A stretch of 64,000 nucleotides of DNA from CAVPWP01 sp963709395 (GTDB lineage: Bacteria > Pseudomonadota > Alphaproteobacteria > Rhodobacterales > Rhodobacteraceae). Location of the stretch: positions 124,001-188,000 of the forward strand of contig CAVPWP010000009.1 in the NCBI GenBank assembly GCA_963709395.1, in the 5' to 3' direction. Positions 55,626 to 62,744 of this stretch are shown here, piece by piece. A program made the position numbers and the translations under genes. The notes under the pieces were generated by a model. That model was not told the DNA's origin. It searched no databases and saw only the letters and a program-made list of their open reading frames with translations. Each line of letters opens with the position of its first letter. Position 1 is the first letter of the stretch.

Positions 55626-56849
55626 GTGTTTGAGCGCCGTATTCCCGAATGGGTTCGCCATGCCCCGGTCGCCGGCGCATCGGGATTTGCGGTCTTGTCG
55701 GCCCTCGACGCAGGCGCCCGCGCGATCCTGGTGTCGGTGTTTCCCCTGCTGATGTATCGAACGCTTGGCAGTGCAGCGAGGGTTTCCGCGATCTACCTCG
55801 TCGTCGGGATGGTCGCGCTGGCCGCGGCGCTTCTGATTCCCTGGGCGATGCGGCGCGTGCCCCGGCGCTGGATGTTCACGGCGGGCGCCCTGACCTACGG
55901 TCTTGCTGCGGCCCTCGTTCTGGCGGGCGGCGTCGCCGCCACGCCCTTTGCGCTGGGCCTTTGTTCGGTCGCGTCGGTGACGGTCTTCGTTTGCCTGAAC
56001 GCCTATGTTCTCGACTACATTTCGCAGGGCGAGCTTCGTCAATGCGAGACGCTGCGGATGTTCTACTCGGCGCTCGCGTGGAGCCTTGGCCCGTTCCTCG
56101 GCGTGTGGCTTCTGTCGATCTGGACGCCCTTGCCCTTCCTGATTTCCGCGGTTTTCGGTTTGGTCCTGTGCCTCGTTTTCTGGAAGATGCGCCTCGGCAA
56201 CGGGAAGCTGATCCGGCGAAGCCGCGCCCCGGCAACCAATCCCCTGGCCTATATCGCGCGATTTGCATCGCAACCCCGCCTGGTGGCCGGCTATTCCTTC
56301 GCCATGCTCCGGTCCTGCGGCTGGTGGGTCTACATCGTCTACCTTCCGATCTTCGCGATCCAGAGCGGCCTTGGCGAGCGGACCGGGGGCATCGCGGTGT
56401 CCCTGACGAACAGTCTGCTGTTCCTGACGCCCTTCATGTTGCGCTGGGCACGTCCGCGCCCGGTGCGCATGGCTGTGCGCACGGGGTTCCTGTGCAGTGC
56501 GTGCCTCTTCACCGCGGCGACGGTGCTGCACGCAAGCCCGTGGCTGGCCCTGGTCTGCCTGTTCTTCGGATCGGCGTTCCTTGTGCTGCTCGATATCTCC
56601 GGCGGGCTGCCGTTCCTGATGGCGGTCAAGCCGTCCGAGCGCACCGAGATGTCCGCCATCTATTCCAGCTACCGTGATGTCTCAGGAATTCTGACACCGG
56701 GCATCGCATCTGTGGTGCTGCTGTTCGTTCCGGTCTACGGGCTCTTTGCCGCGGCAGGGTTGGGACTTTTCGTCGGCTGGGGCATCGCCGGCCGCATTCC
56801 GCAGCGGCTTGGAATCGCGCGCGTCATCCCCGGCACCGCGGCGGAATGA
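55626..56849 (+). CDS. MFS transporter
   Basis: About 407 residues with roughly 12 hydrophobic segments, e.g. VVGMVALAAALLIPWAM near residue 60 and GITPGIASV-like ILTPGIASVVLLFVPVYG near 360. The loop IPWAMRRVPRRWMF resembles the cytoplasmic 2-3 loop of the superfamily. GTG 55626 follows GAAAGG; TTG 55602 is an in-frame alternative. The specificity is unknown. It stands alone after soxG, with a 147-base gap in which I see no clear terminator. Confidence 0.8.
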   Translation: MFERRIPEWVRHAPVAGASGFAVLSALDAGARAILVSVFPLLMYRTLGSAARVSAIYLVVGMVALAAALLIPWAMRRVPRRWMFTAGALTYGLAAALVLAGGVAATPFALGLCSVASVTVFVCLNAYVLDYISQGELRQCETLRMFYSALAWSLGPFLGVWLLSIWTPLPFLISAVFGLVLCLVFWKMRLGNGKLIRRSRAPATNPLAYIARFASQPRLVAGYSFAMLRSCGWWVYIVYLPIFAIQSGLGERTGGIAVSLTNSLLFLTPFMLRWARPRPVRMAVRTGFLCSACLFTAATVLHASPWLALVCLFFGSAFLVLLDISGGLPFLMAVKPSERTEMSAIYSSYRDVSGILTPGIASVVLLFVPVYGLFAAAGLGLFVGWGIAGRIPQRLGIARVIPGTAAE

Positions 56850-57074
56850 GGACGGGTCTGGTGCCGGACCCTCGGGCATTGGCGTCGGTTTCGCCGCAAG
56901 GGAAATGCAGTCGTCCCCACTGAACCGGTCCGCCCCTGCGGGATAGGAGGCGGGGGACGAGGCATGTCACCCAGCCGACGTGAACCGGATTGTGCTTCAG
57001 GATACGGCGCGGGTCACCGGACGGACGATGGCCACGCGTTCAGGACGATGAACTTCCCGAATGAACGCGAGGCG
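56850..57074. other. Convergent intergenic gap
   Basis: 225 bases between the convergent MFS and DUF2950 genes. I see no convincing stem with a T-run, coding frame or repeat. Confidence 0.5.
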
Positions 57075-57977
57075 TCACTCGTAGACCGGGGCCCAATCAT
57101 CGCCGGGGTCATAGAGGGTCGTGTCCAGGGCGATGTCGAGCGTGTTCTCGCCCAGATCCGCCTGCAATATGATCCCGTTTTCGGACACGAGGAAGCTCAT
57201 CACGCCGGTTTCGCCATAGATCGCCGGCACCGCCAGCAGGGCATGGCCGCCCACCATGTTGCCGTTCACGACATAGTCCATCCGGCCGCCGGGCGCGGTC
57301 TCGCCCTGACCGTCCAGGAGGCGGAAATAGTAGCCCGAATGCGGCACCGGAGGCTGGTCGCCATCGGCGGTGGCATAGCCATCCAGCGATGCCCGGGCGA
57401 GGCGGATGCCCATCGGGCTGTCGTCCTCGGCCCAGAACAGCCCGTCGCGGGTGGCGTCGTCCGAGATGATGTAGCGCGCGAACTCCATCACGCCGTCGCC
57501 GTCCCGGTCGACAAGGCGAAACGCGGCCTGGACATCGACATAGGCGTCCATCAGATCGATCACGTCCAGTTCGTTCGCCCCGATCTCTCGGTCGGCGATC
57601 TCGATCTCGCCGGCGGCGACGTCGAAGGCCCAGCCGTCGCCACTGCGCGCGATCGGGATCGGGAAGGGCCAGTTGTCGACACCCAGTTCGATGACGATCG
57701 ACCCGTCGTCCTGGGGAACCAGCCGGTAGCCCTCGCGATAGAGGATGCCCAGCGTCAGGCGGTTGGCCCTGTCCTCGGCAGGATTGCCGGTGAAGACGAG
57801 GTCTTCGGCTTCGGGTCCGAACACCTCGAGAACGTCAGCCCTGTCATTGCCGCGCAAGGCCACCACAAGGGCGTCGAGTGCATCCTGCGGCGTTTCATAG
57901 AGTGCGGGGTCCGAGAGTGCGGGCTGCGCTGCCGCCACAACGGCAGCGAAGGAGAGGGCGTATGCCAGACGTTTCAT
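57075..57977 (-). CDS. DUF2950-family exported protein
   Basis: A 300-residue protein with a signal peptide (MKRLAYALSFAAVVAAAQPA, cleavage near ALS). The family pattern is clear: ETPQDALDALVVALRGND, RDGLFWAEDDSP, SGYYFRLLDGQG, GGRMDYVVNGNMVGGHALLA and ETGVMSFLVSENGII. The function is not established. GAGGAGA lies just before the ATG, 3 bases after the DUF3300 stop. The two families are commonly encoded side by side, so a shared envelope role is likely. Confidence 0.85.
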   Translation of the reverse strand: MKRLAYALSFAAVVAAAQPALSDPALYETPQDALDALVVALRGNDRADVLEVFGPEAEDLVFTGNPAEDRANRLTLGILYREGYRLVPQDDGSIVIELGVDNWPFPIPIARSGDGWAFDVAAGEIEIADREIGANELDVIDLMDAYVDVQAAFRLVDRDGDGVMEFARYIISDDATRDGLFWAEDDSPMGIRLARASLDGYATADGDQPPVPHSGYYFRLLDGQGETAPGGRMDYVVNGNMVGGHALLAVPAIYGETGVMSFLVSENGIILQADLGENTLDIALDTTLYDPGDDWAPVYE

Positions 57978-57980
57978 AGG

Positions 57981-59315
57981 TTATCTCCTCGTCCGCAGTG
58001 CGCCGGCACTCGTTGCGCCGCGTCGCGACGCGGCCTGCGCCTTTGGTCCCGGCGATCGCTTGGCAATCGCCGATGGCCTCTGCACACCGGCCGGGCGGAC
58101 CGCGGGCTTCGCGGCATTCGCGGGCCGGGAGAGGGCGGGTCTGGACGTCCCCAGGTCTTGTGTCGCGCCCGTGCGGGCGATGGCGTCGCGCTTGGCGTCG
58201 GCGGGACGCGCCGATGGCCGGTCCAGTTGTGGCAGCCTCTCGCTGCTGCCGCCGCCGGGCCGTGTGACGGCCGGCAGGGTGGCCGCAACGCCCGGACGGG
58301 CGATGTCGGCGGCGCCCGACGCCCCGGACAGGCGGTCACGCAAGGCGTCGGTGCTGCTTGCCTCACGCGTGATCGGCAGGGTCGTGGCGCCTCCCGGGTC
58401 GCGCCTCTCTGCGATCTTGTCGCGCGCGTCATCGCGTCTGTCCGGGTCGGGCGCCCAGCCGCCATCCGGGCGACCGGGGCGAAGGCCGTCCCCGTCCCCG
58501 ATGTTTCCGCTGCCGATCACGTTCCCGATGTTGACGTTTCCGTCGATGTCGATGTCGATATCCGGGTTGCGGTAGATCGGCCCACCGCCCCAGCCACCGC
58601 AGTTCCGGCAGCCCCAGTAGTTGTTCCAGTCGTCGTCATCATCGAAAATGGAATCGATCAAAAGGAAGAACCCGAACCCGATCGCCGCCCCTGCCAGCGC
58701 ATTCGTGGCCGAGTTGTCGTAGACCACCGCGGGGTCGTACTGCGGAACATAAACGACCTGGGGATTGGTCGGCGCGATCACGACGTTTTCGTTGCTGTCG
58801 ACCTCGACCACCTGCTCTTCACCGCTGATCAGGGCACCGGTGTTGATCGCCTGGTTGCGCATGGTCTGGACGGCCGCCATGACGTCGTCGGTCTGTGCCT
58901 CCATGGCTGCGCCCATCGTTTCCGTCCATTCGATATGCTGGGCCATGTCACCGATCACATCGGGAAAGCCGACGGCAAGGACTTCGACGCTGGGATCCCA
59001 CGCTTCCGCCTCGATGCCGGCCTTCAGAGCCTCGGGGTCGGTGTCGGCATTTGTCAGAAGGAATCGGTCGGCCTTGACCACTTCGAGAGGCTGGGTTGCC
59101 GCGACCAGGATCTGGATCAGCAGCGTATCGGGATAAAGGGCCACCGGCGCGACAAGCGTTTCCAGTTCGGCCTGAGTCAGAAGGTCAAGATCGCCGGCGG
59201 CCTCCAACTGATCCGGGTCCGAGGTGGTTGCAGTTTCGGACTGGCCAAGGGCCTGCCCGGCCGCCAGCATCGCTACTATGAAAACGACCGCAGGTCTCAA
59301 ATCGCGTCCCCCCAC
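57981..59315 (-). CDS. DUF3300-family exported protein
   Basis: A 444-residue protein with a signal peptide ending near GQALGQ. LLTQAELETLVAPVALYPDT, then LLIQILVAATQPLEVVKADR, define DUF3300, and PTNPQVVYVPQYDPAVVYDN is a second conserved block. Residues after about 215 include an acidic/Trp/Gly-rich stretch (DDDDDWNNYWGCRNC), a D-I-D-I repeat and a long low-complexity, basic tail with many Ala, Arg and Pro. It is probably periplasmic or envelope-associated. First gene of the pair with DUF2950; role unknown. Confidence 0.85.
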   Translation of the reverse strand: MGGRDLRPAVVFIVAMLAAGQALGQSETATTSDPDQLEAAGDLDLLTQAELETLVAPVALYPDTLLIQILVAATQPLEVVKADRFLLTNADTDPEALKAGIEAEAWDPSVEVLAVGFPDVIGDMAQHIEWTETMGAAMEAQTDDVMAAVQTMRNQAINTGALISGEEQVVEVDSNENVVIAPTNPQVVYVPQYDPAVVYDNSATNALAGAAIGFGFFLLIDSIFDDDDDWNNYWGCRNCGGWGGGPIYRNPDIDIDIDGNVNIGNVIGSGNIGDGDGLRPGRPDGGWAPDPDRRDDARDKIAERRDPGGATTLPITREASSTDALRDRLSGASGAADIARPGVAATLPAVTRPGGGSSERLPQLDRPSARPADAKRDAIARTGATQDLGTSRPALSRPANAAKPAVRPAGVQRPSAIAKRSPGPKAQAASRRGATSAGALRTRR

Positions 59316-59559
59316 TTCAGGCGTCCACGATGCAATGCGGCCCGATCCTTGTCACCACCATTTCTTCGATGATCCTCAGTTGCCGCAGGCCCGACTTCGT
59401 ACAGGGCACTGCCGTTGACCGGCACCTCATTGCGAGGGGCGCAGAGATACAGCCCCACAATTCTGCCTATCGTCGCTTTTCGCCTATAGGACTGCACGGG
59501 TTGGACCAGCACGGAGCAATCTCGTTGCGGCCGCCGCGATGCGTCCTCAAGAGCTGACC
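59316..59559. other. Gap of lower GC without recognised gene
   Basis: About 240 bases upstream of the DUF3300 gene. It probably contains the promoter for that gene but I see no strong -35/-10 pair, no RNA gene and no intact coding frame. Confidence 0.4.
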
Positions 59560-59757
59560 AACCGGTGCGATGCGCTCGGTCCCCTTGATCATTCAGGCGG
59601 TGACGGCCGCCAGAAGCGTTTCGACCGGATTGAAGAGCGTCAGGGTGGCCACGCGGCTCGGGGTCGAGGGTGATCTCGGCCCCCTGCGTCAGAGCGGTCT
59701 GTCCGCGTCCGTCGATCCTCCGGGCTTCGTCGCGGAAACCGAGTACTATTCCCACTC
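59560..59757 (-). pseudogene. OsmC-family protein fragment (degenerate)
   Basis: Three frame pieces on the minus strand recall an OsmC-like protein: YSVSATK, then ARRIDGRGQTALTQGAEITL, then LFNPVETLLAAVTA, a stop, and MIKGTERI. In the family the last stretch reads as NPVE..LLAALAACMIKG; here TGA at 59595-59593 replaces the conserved cysteine codon. After MIKGTERI no frame continues the family, so the 3' half is gone. Unlike the other breaks in this window, a substitution and a deletion are needed, so this looks like a true pseudogene. It directly follows the MBL-fold gene. Confidence 0.55.
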
Positions 59758-60657
59758 CATCTGCTGAAAGGCGGCCTGGGCGTTGCGACCGGCCAACGCC
59801 TCGAACTGCTCGAGATGGGAGAACGCCGACTGATCAACGGCCGGTGCATCCATGATGTCTCCGCCTGCCTCGATCATGGCCCCGATTTCCGCGCGCAGGT
59901 TCACGAGGTAGTCAAAGGTATCGGCCCGGGCGCGTTCCATGGTTGTAGGCCCCCCGTGGCCGGGCACGACATGGGTGGCGCCGGTGGCCTCAACGGCTTC
60001 GAAGGCGGCGGGCCAGCCGGCAATGGAGCTCTGGTCGCCGATCCCAAGGATGCGTTCGACATAAACGATGTCGCCGGTGAAGACCGTGTCCTTTGCGGGC
60101 ACCCAGACAAAGCTGTCGCCGGGCGTGTGCGCCGGCCCGGAGTGGACGATCTCGATGGTCAGGCCGCCGATGACGAGCGCGTAACTCTCGCCGAAGGTCA
60201 CATCGGCATATGCAGGTTCGGTTCCGTCGAGCGCCGGGCCGATCAGCTGCGACAGCGCCGTCAACTGCAGCGAGCCACGGGCGCGCTGGTCCTCGACGGC
60301 CGCTTCCGAGGCGATGATCGTCGCGCCCTGCGACCGCCAGTAGCCGTTTCCAAGCCAGCGGTGATCCTGCCCGCCTGTGTCGACAACATAGGTGACGGGG
60401 CTGTCGGTGATGCTCCGGATCGCCTCGTGCAGAGCTTCCGCGCCGCGCCACGACCCGCCCGGGTCGATCAGGACGGCACCCGCCTCGGTGTCGACGAGCC
60501 CGAAGGTCGCGTTGTTGCCGAGGTTGCCGGGGCTGCGTTGCTCCTTCTCGCCGACGATCGCCCAGATTCCGTCCGTCACCAGCCGCACGTCCAGGGTCTC
60601 TGCCGAGGTGCTGACGGGCGCCGCGAGGGCAGCGGAAACGAGCAGCGCCCGGATCAT
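59746..60657 (-). CDS. MBL-fold metallohydrolase with altered metal motif (SoxH-like)
   Basis: A 303-residue protein with a signal peptide (MIRALLVSAALAAPVSTSAE). The fold is supported by NNATFGLVDTEAGAVLIDPG, SGPAHTPGDSFVWVP, DTVFTGDIVYVERILGIGD and ATHVVPGHGGPTT. The normal HxHxDH motif after YVVDT is replaced by GGQDHRWLGNGYW, so the first two zinc histidines are missing. Similar TGGQDHRWLGN motifs occur, to my recollection, in SoxH-like exported proteins. A redox or sulfur-compound role is possible. The start overlaps the thioredoxin-like stop (ATGA). Confidence 0.8.
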   Translation of the reverse strand: MIRALLVSAALAAPVSTSAETLDVRLVTDGIWAIVGEKEQRSPGNLGNNATFGLVDTEAGAVLIDPGGSWRGAEALHEAIRSITDSPVTYVVDTGGQDHRWLGNGYWRSQGATIIASEAAVEDQRARGSLQLTALSQLIGPALDGTEPAYADVTFGESYALVIGGLTIEIVHSGPAHTPGDSFVWVPAKDTVFTGDIVYVERILGIGDQSSIAGWPAAFEAVEATGATHVVPGHGGPTTMERARADTFDYLVNLRAEIGAMIEAGGDIMDAPAVDQSAFSHLEQFEALAGRNAQAAFQQMEWE

Positions 60658-61959
60658 TCGGAAAGCCACCGGTCGGGCCTGGTGGCGTCGCGCGACCCGC
60701 CCGCGTGGACGAGCCTGCCATCGACCGAAATGTCCGGTGTCGACATCACGCCGGCCATGGCGATGGATCCGCGATCGGTCACTTTCTCGACCGCCACATC
60801 GATGCCAAGCCTTTCGGCTGCGTCTCTGGCCATGACGTCCGTGGTTTCGCAGCGCTTGCAGCCGGGGCCGTAGACCTTGACGGTTTTCAAGGGCGTATCT
60901 CCTTCCGAGGATGGCATTAAACAGGTAGACAGCGGCGAGAATGCTTGCCGACGCGCGATTAAGATCGCGATCAGGCGCAGCGTCAGCACCTGCTTGAGGA
61001 TGATCATCTCGGGCAGGCTGAGCGCGATGACCGGCATCATGAATGCAAGCGTCGTGCCGAGAGCCGCTCCCTTGCCCAGAAGCGCCTCGACGATCGGGAT
61101 CACGCCTGCGGCGTTCGTGTACATCGGCACGCCGACGACGACCGCTGCCGACACTGACCACCAGGCCTCGCCGCCCATGATCCGCAGCAAGACCGCCTCG
61201 GGGACATAGCCGTGAATGACAGCGCCGATCCCAATGCCGATCAGCACCCAGATCCAGACCTTGCCGACGATCTCGCGCACCTGCTCGACGCCGATCTTGA
61301 GCCGGTCGCCCATCTTCGGATGCTCCTTCGGCAGATCGCCCAACGGCTCTGCGTTCAGTTCACGCACCCGGTCGTGGAGATAGCGTTCAAGGTTCATCCG
61401 CCCCATGACCCAGCCCGCGATGGTCGCGATGCTGAAGCCGAAGACCAGGTAGGTCGTTGCGATCTGCCAACCGACGAGGCCATAGAGCAGCCCCAAGCCT
61501 ACCGGGCCGACCATCGGCCCGGCGATCAGGAAGGAGAAGGTCACGCCAAGCGGAATGCCCGCCGAGACGAAGCCGATGAAAAGCGGCACCGAGGAGCAGG
61601 AGCAGAACGGCGTCAGCACGCCAAGAAGCGCGGCCAGCGGATAGCCGAGGTTCTTGCGTCTGCCCGCCAGAACAGCGCGGGTCTTCTCCGGGCTGAACCA
61701 GCTTCGCAAGACGCCGGTTGCAAACACAATCAGAGTGAGGAGCAGGAGCACCTTCGGTACGTCGTAGACAAAGAAAGCAATAGCTTCGCCGGTGTGACTG
61801 TCGCGCGCCACCGGCAGGAGCGACGTCACCCATTCCGAGAACGGGATCAGCTGACCGTAGCCCAGCCACCACACCGCCGCCGCCACTGGGACGCCGGCAT
61901 GCCAGATCCAGTTCGGTGTTCCGCGAGGTGACCGGTGCTTCAACTGTGCTTGCAGTCAT
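60654..61959 (-). CDS. ArsP/DUF318-type permease with C-terminal thioredoxin-like domain (fusion or two genes)
   Basis: The frame 61943-60654 encodes a permease (about 340 residues, LTPFCSCSSVPLFIGFVSAG with cysteine pair, GVPMYTNAAGVIPIVEALLG) followed by a 78-residue thioredoxin-like domain (KTVKVYGPGCKRCETTDVMA, CxxC). The second part matches small redox-active disulfide proteins (TIGR00412). A TTG at 60890 preceded by GGAAGGAGA could start it separately. Another frame encodes the usual permease end (SILAAVYLFNAIL), so the fusion may come from an indel near 60950. The likely permease start is ATG 61959, overlapping the arsR stop; one extra base near 61905 then separates MTASTVEAP from WHAGVPVAAA. 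Confidence 0.75.
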
Positions 61960-62243
61960 GCCGCGGTCCTCGCCAGCACTCCTTGGGTTGTGAGACCCGC
62001 GTCGACCCTCGCGGCCCGGTTGCGGGAGAGCTGCCGGTTCCGGCGAAAGTGAACCCATTGCGCGTCGGGCCGGTCGCGCACGAGACCGGCCTCCCGCAAC
62101 ACCTCCATGCGCCATAGCATCCCGCTCTGGCCCGCGCCGAGTTGCGCCAGATGTTCATAGAGGCTGCGCGCGCCCCGGCCCCAGCGAAGCGCGAGTGAAT
62201 CACGTCGCATCAGATTGAAAAGCGCGGTCGGGGCGTCCTGCAT
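61956..62243 (-). CDS. ArsR-family helix-turn-helix regulator
   Basis: About 95 residues. HLAQLGAGQSGMLWRMEVLREAGLV is the recognition region and DAQWVHFRRN the wing, as in small ArsR/SmtB proteins. ATG 62243 (MQDAPTALFNLM) is a tentative start; ATG 62210 is also possible. The stop overlaps the permease start at 61959 (ATGA). ArsR genes beside DUF318 permeases and TIGR00412 proteins are common and usually sense a metal, metalloid or redox cue. No CxC-type metal site is visible. Confidence 0.65.
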   Translation of the reverse strand: MQDAPTALFNLMRRDSLALRWGRGARSLYEHLAQLGAGQSGMLWRMEVLREAGLVRDRPDAQWVHFRRNRQLSRNRAARVDAGLTTQGVLARTAA

Positions 62244-62529
62244 CAGGCGAATATGCGAAGTAGAAAGCAGATGCGCATTGATGCAGATCAGCGGGGGCGA
62301 GCGGCGCGTCCCTGCGGATCGGGCCGTCAGATTGCGTCCAGGCCCTCGAACGCAAAGTGAAGCGACAACGGCGACGAATATCCTCGAACTCGGCGGGGAT
62401 GCCTCGGACGACGAGGTGACCGTGACCATGTAGCAAACCGATGGTGATCTGAGCCGTGATGCGATCACGAAGAGATCGAGATCATGAACGACGAGCAGCA
62501 GGAACGCCCAGTTCCGGAGCGGCCGTGGC

Positions 62530-62725
62530 GAGGCGGAACCCGATCAATGGGCGTAGGCCAAAGCCCTTGTCCGTGATCGTTTGAACTCGGCTTGGATCAT
62601 CAAGCGCGGCCTTGAACGCCAGTGACGGCAATGGGCCCAATGCCTGGGACAATCATCATGCGTATACAGACCGCGTCCTGGGAGGCAGCGCGCTCTACGC
62701 ACCGATCCAGTTCCAGGTAGTGCTG
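62530..62725 (-). mobile_element. IS110-family transposase remnant
   Basis: Scattered frames on the minus strand resemble the C-terminal transposase_20 domain: RMMIVPGIGPIAVT, then LAFKAALDDPS, then EFKRSRTRALAYAH. The PGIGP segment and the F..A..DDP..F.RSR pattern are typical. Frames change at least twice and the rest of the element, its start and ends are missing. It is probably an old insertion relic. The remaining bases 62244-62744 hold no gene I recognise. Confidence 0.5.
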
Positions 62726-62744
62726 GAAGAAGACCGCCCGGCTC

